A DNA stretch of 64,000 nucleotides from Pseudodesulfovibrio senegalensis (lineage in GTDB: Bacteria; Desulfobacterota; Desulfovibrionia; Desulfovibrionales; Desulfovibrionaceae): assembly GCF_008830225.1 (NCBI RefSeq), contig NZ_WAIE01000001.1, forward strand, positions 868,001 to 932,000, read 5' to 3'. The translations under genes and the position numbers were made by a program. Below the pieces are notes generated by a model. It searched no databases, had not been told where the DNA came from, and worked only from the letters and a program-made list of their open reading frames with translations. Below are positions 1-9,789 of this stretch, piece by piece. Within the stretch, counting starts at the first letter, position 1. Every line of letters starts with the position of its first letter.

Positions 1-62
1 TCAAGCCTATTGACGAGAACAAGCTGATCGGCGAGGTGAAGAGTCTGGGCCTTATCGATTGA
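1..62 (+). CDS. C-terminal end of a probable response regulator receiver domain (partial)
   Basis: Nineteen codons are open in one frame from base 3 to a TGA at 60-62, so the gene starts outside the window. The tail reads Lys-Pro-Ile-Asp, then an amphipathic helix ending in Ser-Leu-Gly-Leu-Ile-Asp. A Lys-Pro pair followed by a short final helix is how CheY-like receiver domains end; the Lys is the conserved switch lysine. This is inferred from very little sequence. A rho-independent terminator follows. Confidence 0.45.
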   Translation, partial: KPIDENKLIGEVKSLGLID

Positions 63-85
63 CGGCATTTTTTTTGCGTATCGTG

Positions 86-118
86 CCGCCTTCCGGTTGC
101 TGCCGGGAGGCGGTTTTT
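86..118 (+). terminator. Rho-independent terminator
   Basis: The arms CCGCCTTCCGG (86-96) and CCGGGAGGCGG (103-113) pair over 11 bases with one G-U pair. A run of five T follows at 114-118. It ends the response-regulator transcript and separates it from the PSP1 gene. Confidence 0.8.
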
Positions 119-246
119 CGTGAAAGGGAAAATTTCCGCGGATTGCCTGAGCATGGCATTTGAAGTTGCGGGGGTTTTCACCTATATTACCCGTTCCGAA
201 TGAACGCGCCTTCCCATGGGGAGTTCGCATATACAAGCAGGATTGC

Positions 247-1440
247 ATGAGCCAAATTCTTGGTATTAAGTTCAACGATTACAGTCAGGTCTATTATTTT
301 TCATCCGGTCCGTTCGTGGTCCGGGAAGGCCAGCGAGTGATCGTCAAAACCGATCAGGGCATGGGGCTCGGCAAGGTGGTCATGGTCCGTCAGGCTCCGC
401 CTGAGGGTGAAGCGTCCGAAGAACATAAGGCCATTTATCGCCTTGCCAATGACGAGGATCTCGCTTCACTTGCCGAAAATGACGATCTTTCCCGTGAAGC
501 CTATGATTACTGCCGTCAATGTATTGATACGCACGGTTTGGAAATGAAACTCGTGGATGTGGAAGTCTTTTTTGACCGAAGCAAAATGATTTTCTATTTC
601 ACCGCGCCCGGCAGAATCGATTTTCGTGAATTGATCAAGGACCTTGTCCGTCAGTACCGTACCCGTATCGAATTGCGTCAGATCGGCGTGCGCCACGAGA
701 CCCAGATGCTCGGGGCCATTGGCAACTGCGGACAGGTGTGTTGCTGCCGACGGTTTATGCGCAAGTTTGTTCCCGTGACCATCAAGATGGCCAAGGAACA
801 GAACTTGTTCTTGAATCCCACAAAGATTTCCGGGATTTGTGGACGACTTCTTTGTTGCCTGAGTTTCGAGCAGGAAGCCTATGAGGAGTTTCACAAGCAG
901 TGTCCCAAGGTCGGACGCAAGTATCCTACGGCACTCGGACAGGCCAAGGTTCTTCGTTCCAATTTTTTCAACAAGACTTTGAGCCTGTATACGGAATTCG
1001 GCGAGGAACACGAAGTTTCTCTTGACGAATGGAACGATATTGTCAACAAGCCGGTCGGCGAGGGCATTGATCGGCCTTTGGGACCGGTTCAGGGGCGGCC
1101 ACGAAGAAAACCGCCCCGCAGAGGCGGCCCGCCCGCGCAGAAAGGGGCTGCAGCCACGGGCAGGAAGGCGGAGGAAGAAAAAGTCACGTCTTCTGAAAAA
1201 AACGGGACAAGGTCCGAATCCCGCGATGGCGGCGACGATGCCTCAGCGAAAGGCGCTGGTGAAGGTCGTCCTTCGCGCAGGAAGAAATCTCCTGCAAAAA
1301 AGGGCAGCCGTTCCGGTAGCAAGCCGGGACAGCGCAAGCCCAAGTCCGGCGACGCCGCATCCGCCAATGCGGGAGACGAAAAACCCAAGCGCCCGAGACG
1401 TCGGCGCAGGCGGCGGCCTTCCAAGCCCAAACAGAAGTAG
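247..1440 (+). CDS. PSP1-domain protein (RicT/YaaT-like) with a basic tail
   Basis: A 397-residue protein. The first two thirds match the PSP1 family. Conserved cysteines lie in two patches: a Cys-Gly-x-Val-Cys-Cys-Cys-Arg-Arg motif and Ile-Cys-Gly-Arg-Leu-Leu-Cys-Cys-Leu. In Bacillus the homologue RicT is in the Fe-S-containing RicAFT complex that affects RNase Y; whether that holds here is unknown. The last ~130 residues are Lys/Arg/Pro-rich, low complexity and probably disordered, possibly RNA-binding. I chose ATG 247 because AGGA sits 6 bases upstream; the frame stays open to a TTG at 160. It precedes metG by 54 bases and is probably cotranscribed with it. Confidence 0.85.
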   Translation: MSQILGIKFNDYSQVYYFSSGPFVVREGQRVIVKTDQGMGLGKVVMVRQAPPEGEASEEHKAIYRLANDEDLASLAENDDLSREAYDYCRQCIDTHGLEMKLVDVEVFFDRSKMIFYFTAPGRIDFRELIKDLVRQYRTRIELRQIGVRHETQMLGAIGNCGQVCCCRRFMRKFVPVTIKMAKEQNLFLNPTKISGICGRLLCCLSFEQEAYEEFHKQCPKVGRKYPTALGQAKVLRSNFFNKTLSLYTEFGEEHEVSLDEWNDIVNKPVGEGIDRPLGPVQGRPRRKPPRRGGPPAQKGAAATGRKAEEEKVTSSEKNGTRSESRDGGDDASAKGAGEGRPSRRKKSPAKKGSRSGSKPGQRKPKSGDAASANAGDEKPKRPRRRRRRRPSKPKQK

Positions 1441-1494
1441 CGCGTTTCCCCCGTGATGCGGGAACGCTTCAACAGTGCACAAGGAGCTTTCAGT

Positions 1495-3423
1495 TTGGAT
1501 AGTTTTTATATTACCACGCCCATCTATTATGTGAATGCCAAGCCCCATCTGGGGCATGCCTATTCCACCATCGTGGCTGATTCCCTGAATCGTTTCCACA
1601 AGATCAGGGGCGAGGAGACGTTCTTTCTGACCGGCACGGATGAGCACGGCGACAAGATCGTCAAGGCAGCCGAGGCCAATGACCAGTCTCCGCAGGAATA
1701 TGTGGACACAATCAGCCAGTTGTTCAGGGATCTCTGGCCCGACCTCATGTGTGAGAATGACGACTTCATCCGTACCACGCAGCCGCGTCATGTCGAGGTG
1801 GTGCAGGACATCCTGCAAAAGGTCTACGACAAGGGCGACATCTATTTCGGGGAATACGGCGGCTATTACTGTTTTGGCTGCGAGCGTTTCTACACGGAAA
1901 AGGAACTGGTGGACGGCAAATGTCCGGACCACCTCACGGTTCCCGAGTATATTTCCGAAAAGAATTATTTTTTCAAGATGTCCAAGTATCAGGACTGGTT
2001 GCGGCAGCACATCCTGGACAACCCCGACTTCATCCGTCCCGAGCGGTATCGCAACGAGGTTTTGAGCCTGCTTGATTCCGGTGCGCTTGAGGATTTGTGC
2101 ATTTCGCGCCCCAAGTCCCGTCTGACCTGGGGGATCGAACTCCCGTTCGACAAGGACTATGTCACCTATGTGTGGTTTGATGCGCTCATCAATTACCTGA
2201 CCGCATTGGGCTACCCCGACGGTGAGGATTTCAAGCGATTCTGGCCGTCTGCCAACCATCTTGTAGCCAAGGACATTCTCAAGCCCCATGCGATTTTCTG
2301 GCCCACCATGCTCAGGGCTGCGGACATCGACGTTTACCAGCATCTCAACGTGCATGGTTACTGGCTGGTCAAGGATACCAAGATGTCCAAGTCGCTGGGC
2401 AACGTCATTGAGCCGTTGGCCATGAAGGACACGTACGGCATCAACGCGTTCCGTTATTTCCTGCTGCGCGAGATGTCGTTCGGGCAGGATTCGAGCTTTT
2501 CCGAAGAGGCGCTGGTGAACCGCCTCAATGCCGACCTCGCCAACGACCTGGGCAACCTGTTCAACAGGACCCTGTCCATGACCCACAAGTATTTTGGCGG
2601 CGAGATTCCCACTCCCGAGGACGAGGAGATCGAGGATCTCGAAATCAAGCGGGTGGGCCAGCAGGCCATGAAGACCTACCAGAAGGAATATGCGGACCTG
2701 CGGTTTTCCCGTGCCCTGGAAGGGCTGTGGGAACTGGTGCGCGGTTTGAACAAGTATATCGACACCACCGCGCCGTGGACGTTGTTCAAGAACAAGGAAA
2801 TGTCCCGTCTCGGCACGGTCATTTACGTGTTGCTGGAGAATATGCGCAAGATTGCCGTGCACCTGTGGCCGGTCATGCCCGAAGCCAGCGAGCGCATGCT
2901 CGAGCAGCTGGGCATCCAGTTCGATCCGCGCAAGGTGGCCCTGCGCAAGGAGCCCGAAGTGTGGGGATTGCTGGAGTCCGGCATTACCGTGGCCAAGACG
3001 TCCAATCTTTTCCCCCGTGTGGAACTGGCCGAGCCGATGCCGCCCAAGCCCGGAAAGGCCAAGAAGGGCAAAAGCGCTGAAAAGACCACGAGCGAAGGTT
3101 TCATCGAATTCGAGGATTTCCAGAAGCTGGACCTGCGGGTCGGCACCGTGCTGAACGTGGAAAAGCATCCGGATGCGGACCGGTTGTTGCTGGTGCGTGT
3201 TGATGTGGGCGAGGACGATCCGCGTCAGGTGGTGGCCGGATTGGCCGAATTCTTTGCCCCGGACGACCTTGTTGGTCGTCAGGTCGTGCTGGTGGCCAAC
3301 CTCAAACCGCGTAAACTGCGCAAGCAGCTGTCGCAGGGCATGATTCTGGCCGTGAAGACCGACAAGGGCATGGAGCTGCTGCATCCGTCCGGCGAAGTTT
3401 TGCCCGGCTCCAAGGTCAGCTGA
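1495..3423 (+). CDS. metG: Methionyl-tRNA synthetase
   Basis: A 642-residue class I synthetase that charges tRNA-Met. The HIGH-type motif Pro-His-Leu-Gly-His is at residues 17-21 and Lys-Met-Ser-Lys-Ser at about 296-300. A zinc knuckle (Cys-x2-Cys, then Cys-Pro-Asp-His) follows the first catalytic half. After a Lys-rich linker there is a C-terminal tRNA-binding OB domain of about 105 residues, as in dimeric MetRS. The likely start is TTG 1495, with AAGGAG 8 bases upstream; it puts the family N-terminus (Phe-Tyr-Ile-Thr-Thr-Pro) right after the start. The frame is open to GTG 1453, but that has no ribosome site. Confidence 0.95.
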   Translation: MDSFYITTPIYYVNAKPHLGHAYSTIVADSLNRFHKIRGEETFFLTGTDEHGDKIVKAAEANDQSPQEYVDTISQLFRDLWPDLMCENDDFIRTTQPRHVEVVQDILQKVYDKGDIYFGEYGGYYCFGCERFYTEKELVDGKCPDHLTVPEYISEKNYFFKMSKYQDWLRQHILDNPDFIRPERYRNEVLSLLDSGALEDLCISRPKSRLTWGIELPFDKDYVTYVWFDALINYLTALGYPDGEDFKRFWPSANHLVAKDILKPHAIFWPTMLRAADIDVYQHLNVHGYWLVKDTKMSKSLGNVIEPLAMKDTYGINAFRYFLLREMSFGQDSSFSEEALVNRLNADLANDLGNLFNRTLSMTHKYFGGEIPTPEDEEIEDLEIKRVGQQAMKTYQKEYADLRFSRALEGLWELVRGLNKYIDTTAPWTLFKNKEMSRLGTVIYVLLENMRKIAVHLWPVMPEASERMLEQLGIQFDPRKVALRKEPEVWGLLESGITVAKTSNLFPRVELAEPMPPKPGKAKKGKSAEKTTSEGFIEFEDFQKLDLRVGTVLNVEKHPDADRLLLVRVDVGEDDPRQVVAGLAEFFAPDDLVGRQVVLVANLKPRKLRKQLSQGMILAVKTDKGMELLHPSGEVLPGSKVS

Positions 3424-3453
3424 CCTGTGCGTGCAGCAAAATGAATAAATGAA

Positions 3454-3483
3454 GGCCCGGCTATTGTCCGGGCCCTTTTTTTA
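3454..3483 (+). terminator. Terminator after metG
   Basis: GGCCCGG (3454-3460) pairs with CCGGGCC (3468-3474), followed by C and a T run. It overlaps the stop codon of the convergent DUF523 gene. Confidence 0.85.
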
Positions 3484-4434
3484 TGCGTGGTTCAAAAGAC
3501 GCAGTTCCGTGGGATGCTGGTTCAGGTATGTCTGTTCGGCAAGGTACTGCTTGCCGTATTTGCGCACATAGTGGTTCAGCAGGGTGATGGGGACGATTCG
3601 AGGAACATGGCCTTGCCGGTAAGCCTCGAAGAGTTCCAGACATTCCTGCTTTTCGGCCGCGTCGAGGTCCTTTTTGAAATAGCCGAGCACGTGCTGCAGC
3701 ACGTTGATGTTTTTCTTGATGGTGCTTTTCAGTGTCAGGGCCTTGATCAGCTGCTCCAGATAGTCGTCGAAAAGCGGTTCCGGATCGTGTTTTGCCGCTC
3801 CTGCCACCATTTTTCCCAACGCGCGGTAGGATTCCACACTGCATGACATGAGCAAAAGCTTGTGCCGGGTATGAAAATCAACGAGATTGCCGACCGTCTT
3901 GCCTTGCTTCAGGGTGTCGCGCCAGCGTTTCATGGTGAATACGCGGGTGATGAAGTTTTCGCGCAGGACCGGATCGTGAAGGCGACCGTCGTCTTCAACC
4001 GGCAGCAGGGGAAAGCGGTCCATGAACATGCCTGCGAACAGGCCACGTCCGTCGTAGCGGGGCTGGCCGCCTTCCGGCGGATAGACCTTGACGCGGCCCA
4101 TGCCGCTGGATGGAGATTTGGCCTTGAATATGAATCCGCACAGGTCCAGTTCTTCCAGCGCTTCGAGCCTGTCCGCGGCCCACGTTTGCATGGCCTCGGT
4201 CCAGTCCGTTCCCGTTTCGCGCCCGACAAGGCGGGGAGCTGCGACATCGCCCACAAGGCGGACGGGTTCGCGCGGAATGGACATTCCGCAGCCCACTTCC
4301 GGGCAGACGGGAACGTATTCGACGAACTTGCCGAGCGTGTGCGTGAGATAGCGGTCGAGTTGGTGCCCGCCGTTGTAGCGGACTTCGTTGCCCAACAGGC
4401 AGGAACTGATGCCGAGGCGAAGCTGGTCGGTCAT
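3481..4434 (-). CDS. DUF523-DUF1722 (YbgA-type) fusion protein
   Basis: 317 residues. Residues 1-150 form a DUF523 domain; this family includes TudS, the Fe-S thiouracil desulfurase. Residues ~160-317 form DUF1722 (YbgA). Cys12 (Ser-Ser-Cys-Leu-Leu-Gly) and Cys44/Cys49 are present. In the loop normally read as Ser-Pro-Ser-Cys-Gly, this protein has Ser-Pro-Ser-Ser-Gly, so one expected cluster cysteine seems replaced by Ser (codon AGC). Start ATG 4434 has GGAGGA 7 bases upstream; an in-frame extension to 4554 overlaps the FeoA-like gene and lacks a ribosome site. It lies 68 bases downstream of the FeoA-like gene on the same strand. Desulfurase activity is not certain. Confidence 0.85.
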   Translation of the reverse strand: MTDQLRLGISSCLLGNEVRYNGGHQLDRYLTHTLGKFVEYVPVCPEVGCGMSIPREPVRLVGDVAAPRLVGRETGTDWTEAMQTWAADRLEALEELDLCGFIFKAKSPSSGMGRVKVYPPEGGQPRYDGRGLFAGMFMDRFPLLPVEDDGRLHDPVLRENFITRVFTMKRWRDTLKQGKTVGNLVDFHTRHKLLLMSCSVESYRALGKMVAGAAKHDPEPLFDDYLEQLIKALTLKSTIKKNINVLQHVLGYFKKDLDAAEKQECLELFEAYRQGHVPRIVPITLLNHYVRKYGKQYLAEQTYLNQHPTELRLLNHA

Positions 4435-4502
4435 GGCTGATCCTCCGATGATATGTGTCGGAAAACTATATATGGCTTCAGCCCGAAGATCAGTGATTCT
4501 TT

Positions 4503-4793
4503 TCAGCTTGCCTTTGCTTTTTTGTTGGCGAGCTTTTTCCGCTTGTGCGGGCAACCGGGGTGTTCACAGGATTTGCAGACCATGAGTTTGTCGCACAGTC
4601 CTTGACCGAGCACTATTTCCGAGTCGCGTACCTTCAGACGGATGGGGCCATGCCCGTCGCTGAGGATTTCAACAGGGCATCCCGGAGTCAGGCCCATGGC
4701 CAAAAGACGGGAACGGGCCTGACACCCGCCCTTGATGTCTATGACGCGCACCTTGGTGCCTTTGCAAAAGCAATTCAGTGGTTTTTCGGACAT
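4503..4793 (-). CDS. FeoA-like domain protein with Cys-rich tail
   Basis: 96 residues. The SH3-like FeoA fold is visible from about residue 10 to 72 (Gly-x-x-Val-x-Val-x-Asp-Ile, then Leu-x-x-Met-Gly-Leu-x-Pro-Gly). No feoB is near. After the fold comes Cys-Lys-Ser-Cys-x4-Cys-Pro-His and a Lys-rich end, and the N-terminus has Asn-Cys-Phe-Cys, so it may bind metal itself. GGGAG lies 10 bases before ATG 4793. A consensus promoter (4828-4856) sits just upstream. The role is probably iron-related or regulatory, which is inference. Confidence 0.85.
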   Translation of the reverse strand: MSEKPLNCFCKGTKVRVIDIKGGCQARSRLLAMGLTPGCPVEILSDGHGPIRLKVRDSEIVLGQGLCDKLMVCKSCEHPGCPHKRKKLANKKAKAS

Positions 4794-4827
4794 GATTTTT
4801 GTGCTCCCTTCCCAATAGGTGAAAGTG

Positions 4828-4856
4828 AAAATAAGAATCAGCCTCCCGCTTGTCAA
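4828..4856 (-). promoter_or_regulatory. Sigma-70 promoter of the FeoA-like gene
   Basis: On the minus strand TTGACA (complement of 4851-4856) and TATTTT (complement of 4828-4833) are separated by exactly 17 bases. The expected start gives a ~28-nt leader to ATG 4793. Confidence 0.65.
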
Positions 4857-4939
4857 TGGGCAAATGACCGTTGGCTTTGATAGTTTGACCGTAGGGAGGG
4901 TAAACAGCGAAAATAGTTAGCTTCCAAACTCTTCTGGGG

Positions 4940-4968
4940 TTGTCCAAAATCGTATGATGCGGCATATA
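4940..4968 (+). promoter_or_regulatory. Candidate carB promoter
   Basis: TTGTCC and CATATA are separated by 17 bases. This is the best match upstream of carB, about 130 bases before the start codon. It is read by eye only. Confidence 0.4.
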
Positions 4969-5100
4969 AAAATTGCTTTCCCGGGTATAACCTTGTATGA
5001 CCGCATCACTCTGCGCGGCGGCAGGGTTGCCCGCCCGTAGGGGATTGCCCGACCAGGACTCCTCGCGAAGTCATAACCTCAACCCGCTGGCGAAAAATAC

Positions 5101-8100
5101 ATGCCCAAACGCACCGACCTGAAGAAAATTATGCTCATCGGGTCCGGCCCCATTATTATCGGCCAGGCCTGTGAATTCGACTATTCCGGAACACAGGCGC
5201 TCAAGGCCCTCAAGGAAGAGGGCTACGAAGTCGTGCTCGTCAACTCGAACCCCGCGACGATCATGACCGACCCCGACCTTGCGGACCGGACGTACATTGA
5301 ACCCATCGAACCCGAAACCGTGGCCAAGATCATCGAGAAGGAGCGACCGGATGCGCTGCTTCCCACCCTTGGCGGCCAGACCGGCCTGAACACGGCCATT
5401 GCCGTGGCCGAAATGGGTGTGCTCGACAAATTCGGCGTTGAACTCATCGGCGCGGATCTGGATGTGATCAAGAAAGCCGAAAGCCGCGAAGAATTTCGTG
5501 AGGCCATGGAAAACATCGGCCTCAAGGTTCCTCCGAGCGGCATTGCCCGAACCGTGGAAGAAGTCCGCGAATGGGGCCGCAAAATAGATTTTCCCATCAT
5601 TGTCCGCCCGGCCTATACCCTTGGCGGTACCGGCGGCGGCGTGGCCTACAACATGGAAGACCTTGTGGAGATTGCCTCGCAGGGCATCGCCGCTTCGCTC
5701 AAGAACGAGGTCATGCTCGAAAAATCCTGCCTCGGCTGGAAAGAGTATGAGCTTGAGGTCATGCGGGACAAGAAAGACAACTGCGTCATCATCTGTTCCA
5801 TCGAGAACCTCGACCCCATGGGCGTGCATACCGGCGATTCCGTGACTGTGGCCCCGGCCCAGACCCTGACCGACCGCGAATACCAGATGTTGCGCGACGC
5901 CTCGCTGGCCATCATGCGCGAGATCGGCGTGGAAACAGGCGGTTCCAACGTGCAGTTCGCCATCAATCCCGAAGACGGCGATATGATCGTCATCGAGATG
6001 AACCCGCGCGTTTCCCGTTCTTCCGCGTTGGCCTCCAAGGCCACCGGGTTCCCCATTGCCAAGATCGCGGCCAAGCTGGCCGTGGGGTATACGCTGGACG
6101 AGATTCCCAACGACATCACTCGCGAAACCATGGCTTCGTTTGAGCCGGCCATCGACTACTGCGTGATCAAGATTCCGCGGTTCACGTTCGAGAAATTCCC
6201 AGGAACCGACGATTACCTGACCACGGCCATGAAGTCCGTGGGCGAGACCATGGCCATCGGCCGGACGTTCAAGGAATGCCTGCAGAAAGGGTTGCGTTCC
6301 CTGGAAACCGGGCAGACCGGCCTGGGCAGGGATTTTGCCGAGTGTACCGAGGACCGCAAGGATTTACTTGCCTTGTTACGCAAGCCCAATTCCGAGCGCA
6401 TGCTGGTTTTGCGCAACGCCTTGCGCGTGGGCCTGACCGAAGAAGAAATCTTCGACGCTTCCATGATCGATCCGTGGTTCATCCGCCAGTTTGCTGAATT
6501 GGTGGACATGGAGCGGAAGCTTCAGGAATTCGGCATTGCCTCGGGCATCGACGAAAACAATCCCGAGCTCAAGGAAACGCTGCTGCGTGCGAAACAGCTC
6601 GGTTATTCCGATCCGCAGCTGGCCGCGCTTTGGAAAACGTCTGAAGAGACCATCCGCTCACTGCGCAAGAAACTGGACATCGTGCCCACCTATTATCTGG
6701 TGGACACCTGTGCCGCGGAATTCGAAGCCTACACGCCGTATTATTATTCCACCTACGAGACAGGGCGCGAAGTGTCCCCGGCCGAAGGGAAAAAGGTCGT
6801 CATTCTCGGCGGCGGACCCAACCGCATCGGGCAGGGCATCGAGTTCGACTACTGCTGTTGCCATTCCTCGTTCACCCTGCGGGAAATGGGCGTGACCTCC
6901 ATCATGGTCAACTCCAACCCCGAGACCGTGTCCACGGACTATGATACTTCGGACAGGCTGTATTTCGAGCCGTTGACCTTCGAAGACGTGATGAACATCA
7001 TCGAGTTTGAAAAGCCGGACGGCGTCATCGTGCAGTTTGGTGGGCAGACCCCCCTGAACCTGGCCCTGCGGCTCATGAACGCGGGCGTGCCGCTCATAGG
7101 CACTTCCCCGGACGCCATTGACCGCGCCGAGGACCGCGAGCGCTTCAAGCAGCTCATCAATCTGCTGCACCTCAAGCAGCCGCCCAACGGCACGGCCATG
7201 AGCATGGTCGAGGCCAAGGAAATTGCGGGCACGTTGGGATACCCCCTTGTGCTTCGTCCTTCCTACGTGCTGGGCGGACGCGGCATGGACATCGTCTATT
7301 CCGAAGACGAGTTTGAACGCTATTTCCGTGATTCGGCCCGGGTTTCCCCGGAACACCCCACGCTGATCGATAAATTCCTCGAGTACGCCATTGAAGTGGA
7401 CGTGGACGCGCTGTGCGACGGCGAGGATGTCTACATCGGCGGTGTCATGGAGCACATCGAGGAAGCGGGCATTCATTCCGGCGACTCCGCATCCGTGCTG
7501 CCGCCCCACAGCCTTGCTCCCGAGATGGTGCGCGAGATCGAACGCCAGACACGGGCCATGGCCCTTGAGTTGAACGTGGTCGGGCTGATGAACGTGCAGT
7601 ACGCCATCAAGGACGGCGATCTTTATATCATCGAAGTCAACCCGAGAGCCTCGCGGACAGTGCCGTATGTGTCCAAGGCCACGAGCGTGCCGCTGGCCAA
7701 GCTGGCCACCCGGGTCATGCTCGGGGAAAAGATTCGTGATCTCAAGCCGTGGGAAATGCGCAAGAAGGGACATGTGGCGGTCAAGGAATCCGTTTTCCCG
7801 TTCAACCGTTTCCCCAACGTGGATGTCATTCTCGGACCGGAAATGCGTTCCACGGGCGAGGTCATGGGCATAGACGAGAGCTTCGGACTGGCCTACATGA
7901 AGTCCCAGCTTGCCGCAGGCCAGAAACTGCCCACGTCCGGCACGGTATTCATTTCCGTGAACGACTGGGACAAAAGCAAGATCGTCCTGTGCGCCAAGGA
8001 TTTCATATCCCTCGGTTTTCGGGTCATGGCCACGGGAGGCACCGCAACATACCTGGAAGAGCGCGGCGTGGACGTGGTTCGTGTGCACAAGGTGCATGAA

Positions 8101-8334
8101 GGACAGCGCCCGCACGTGGTTGATCACATCAAGAACGGCGAGATCGACCTGGTCGTGAATACGCCTTCGGGCAAGAAAACCGTTGGCGATTCCAAGATGT
8201 TGCGACAGACGACGCTGATGTACAACATTCCCTACAGCACCACCGTGGCCGGTGCCCGGGCCGTCGTGCAGGCCATTCATGAACTGCGCGATTCCGGACA
8301 GCAGGTCAAAAGCCTTCAGGCCTATCACGGCTGA
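5101..8334 (+). CDS. carB: Carbamoyl-phosphate synthase large subunit
   Basis: 1077 residues, the usual full length. The enzyme makes carbamoyl phosphate from bicarbonate, ATP and ammonia (delivered by CarA) for pyrimidine and arginine synthesis. The N-terminus is the family standard (Met-Pro-Lys-Arg-Thr-Asp-Leu-Lys). Two homologous ATP-grasp halves are visible: about 128-340 with Gly-Gly-Thr-Gly-Gly-Gly, and about 675-870 with Leu-Gly-Gly-Arg-Gly-Met. An allosteric MGS-like domain follows from about 935. carA is not adjacent. purF starts 20 bases downstream, so the two are probably cotranscribed; argFGH and pyrKD, also in this window, use its product or pathway. Confidence 0.97.
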   Translation: MPKRTDLKKIMLIGSGPIIIGQACEFDYSGTQALKALKEEGYEVVLVNSNPATIMTDPDLADRTYIEPIEPETVAKIIEKERPDALLPTLGGQTGLNTAIAVAEMGVLDKFGVELIGADLDVIKKAESREEFREAMENIGLKVPPSGIARTVEEVREWGRKIDFPIIVRPAYTLGGTGGGVAYNMEDLVEIASQGIAASLKNEVMLEKSCLGWKEYELEVMRDKKDNCVIICSIENLDPMGVHTGDSVTVAPAQTLTDREYQMLRDASLAIMREIGVETGGSNVQFAINPEDGDMIVIEMNPRVSRSSALASKATGFPIAKIAAKLAVGYTLDEIPNDITRETMASFEPAIDYCVIKIPRFTFEKFPGTDDYLTTAMKSVGETMAIGRTFKECLQKGLRSLETGQTGLGRDFAECTEDRKDLLALLRKPNSERMLVLRNALRVGLTEEEIFDASMIDPWFIRQFAELVDMERKLQEFGIASGIDENNPELKETLLRAKQLGYSDPQLAALWKTSEETIRSLRKKLDIVPTYYLVDTCAAEFEAYTPYYYSTYETGREVSPAEGKKVVILGGGPNRIGQGIEFDYCCCHSSFTLREMGVTSIMVNSNPETVSTDYDTSDRLYFEPLTFEDVMNIIEFEKPDGVIVQFGGQTPLNLALRLMNAGVPLIGTSPDAIDRAEDRERFKQLINLLHLKQPPNGTAMSMVEAKEIAGTLGYPLVLRPSYVLGGRGMDIVYSEDEFERYFRDSARVSPEHPTLIDKFLEYAIEVDVDALCDGEDVYIGGVMEHIEEAGIHSGDSASVLPPHSLAPEMVREIERQTRAMALELNVVGLMNVQYAIKDGDLYIIEVNPRASRTVPYVSKATSVPLAKLATRVMLGEKIRDLKPWEMRKKGHVAVKESVFPFNRFPNVDVILGPEMRSTGEVMGIDESFGLAYMKSQLAAGQKLPTSGTVFISVNDWDKSKIVLCAKDFISLGFRVMATGGTATYLEERGVDVVRVHKVHEGQRPHVVDHIKNGEIDLVVNTPSGKKTVGDSKMLRQTTLMYNIPYSTTVAGARAVVQAIHELRDSGQQVKSLQAYHG

Positions 8335-8354
8335 CACATACGAGAGAGAGAGGC

Positions 8355-9776
8355 ATGAAAAAAGAATACTGCGGACTGTTCGGCGTTTACGATCACGAGG
8401 AAGCGGCGCGCATGACCTATTTCGGTCTGTACGCCATGCAGCATCGCGGGCAGGAGTCCGCAGGCATCGTGACATGGGACGGCGACAGAATTCGTGAGCA
8501 GAAGGGCATGGGCCTTGTGGCCGACGTGTTCAACGAACGTCATATCGGCAGGGAACTCAAGGGCCGTATCGGCATGGGGCATATCCGCTATTCCACCACC
8601 GGGGCGTCTCTTTTGCGCAATGCCCAGCCGTTTCTGATCCGTCATGGCGACCTGCGTCTTGCCGTTGCCCACAACGGCAACCTCGTGAACACCTACGAAT
8701 TGCGTTGTGAACTGGAGGAGCAGGGCAGCATCTTCCAGACCACCATGGATACCGAAGTTTTTGTCCATCTCGTTATCCGCAATCTCAACGGCAATACCAT
8801 CGAGGAAGCCATCAAGCTGGCCTGCAAGCGGCTTCGCGGCGCGTACAGCATGCTGATCATGGCCAACGACAAGCTCATCGCTGTCAAGGATCCCAACGGG
8901 TTCAGGCCGCTGGCCATAGGGCGGCTGGACGATTCCTATGTTTTCGCCTCCGAGACCTGTGCCTTTGATCTCATCGAGGCCGAGTACATGCGTCCCCTTT
9001 CGCCTGGCGAGATGGTGGTCATCGACGGCGGCAGGATGAGTTGTGACCGCATCTGCGAGCCGCAGCCCAAGAAGCAGTGCATTTTCGAACTGATTTACTT
9101 TGCCCGCCCCGACTCCTACGTGTTCGGCGAGGTCGTTTATGAGCGGCGCAAGGAAATGGGCAAGGTGCTGGCGCGGGAAGCGCCGGTGGACGCCGATCTT
9201 GTCATGCCTTTTCCGGATTCCGGAAACTACGCGGCCGTGGGGTATTCCCAGGAATCCGGGCTGCCGCTGGAGCTGGCCATGATTCGCAATCATTACGTGG
9301 GCAGAACCTTCATTCAGCCCACGCAGGGCATGCGTGATTTCAGCGTCCGGGTGAAGCTCAACCCCGTGCGCAGCATGATTCAAGGGAAACGCATCGTCAT
9401 CGTTGAGGATTCCGTGGTGCGCGGCACCACCATTCGCACCCGCGTCAAGCAGTTGCGCGCACTGGGGGCACGCGAAATCCACATGCGCGTGAGCTGTCCT
9501 CCCATCAAGCATCCCTGCTATTACGGCATAGATTTTTCCTCCAAGGGAGAGCTCATTGCCGCCAATCATGAAGTTGAAGACATCGCCCGTTTCCTGGGTC
9601 TTGATTCTTTGCATTACCTGACCATTCCCGGCCTGCTCAGTTCGGTTTCCCACAAGGATGATTACTGTCTGGCCTGCTTTGACGGCAACTACCCGGTCAA
9701 GGTAGAAGAGAACGCGGGCAAGCTCAGCCTCGAGGATTCGGCTGCCAAGCCCGGGATCATCAAACAATTCTGCTAG
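8355..9776 (+). CDS. purF: Amidophosphoribosyltransferase
   Basis: 473 residues; it catalyses the first step of purine synthesis (PRPP plus glutamine to phosphoribosylamine). The catalytic Cys6 lies behind a five-residue leader (Met-Lys-Lys-Glu-Tyr) that must be removed. Four cysteines (C242, C388, C438, C441) match the Fe-S ligands of the Bacillus-type enzyme, so it is probably the oxygen-sensitive cluster-containing form. The C-terminal PRTase motif (Val-Glu-Asp-Ser-Val-Val-Arg-Gly-Thr-Thr) is present. The ribosome site GAGAGAGAGG is just upstream. It is flanked by carB and kdsD with gaps of 20 and 13 bases. Confidence 0.97.
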   Translation: MKKEYCGLFGVYDHEEAARMTYFGLYAMQHRGQESAGIVTWDGDRIREQKGMGLVADVFNERHIGRELKGRIGMGHIRYSTTGASLLRNAQPFLIRHGDLRLAVAHNGNLVNTYELRCELEEQGSIFQTTMDTEVFVHLVIRNLNGNTIEEAIKLACKRLRGAYSMLIMANDKLIAVKDPNGFRPLAIGRLDDSYVFASETCAFDLIEAEYMRPLSPGEMVVIDGGRMSCDRICEPQPKKQCIFELIYFARPDSYVFGEVVYERRKEMGKVLAREAPVDADLVMPFPDSGNYAAVGYSQESGLPLELAMIRNHYVGRTFIQPTQGMRDFSVRVKLNPVRSMIQGKRIVIVEDSVVRGTTIRTRVKQLRALGAREIHMRVSCPPIKHPCYYGIDFSSKGELIAANHEVEDIARFLGLDSLHYLTIPGLLSSVSHKDDYCLACFDGNYPVKVEENAGKLSLEDSAAKPGIIKQFC

Positions 9777-9789
9777 GAAGAGTCAGCGG

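Larger units (their letters stand above)
4794..5100. other. Divergent intergenic region between the FeoA-like gene and carB
   Basis: 307 bases without a gene. It holds the FeoA-like promoter (4828-4856) and a candidate carB promoter (4940-4968). The carB leader from ~4975 is GC-rich with short complementary stretches (GGCGG around 5017 and CCGCC around 5033) that could fold. I see no convincing PyrR-type attenuator and no reading frame with a ribosome site. Confidence 0.6.

Noticed and set aside
1243-3384. Minus-strand frame of 713 residues opposite metG
   Set aside because: It is antisense to an unmistakable MetRS and is Leu/His/Gly/Arg-rich without motifs. It arises from high GC third positions.
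5000-5060. PyrR-type attenuator before carB
   Set aside because: Short GC-rich complementarity is present, but there is no anti-terminator/terminator pair and no T run before carB.
6658-8475. Minus-strand frame of 605 residues opposite carB
   Set aside because: carB is complete and certain on the other strand. The antisense product has no recognisable domain and no ribosome site.
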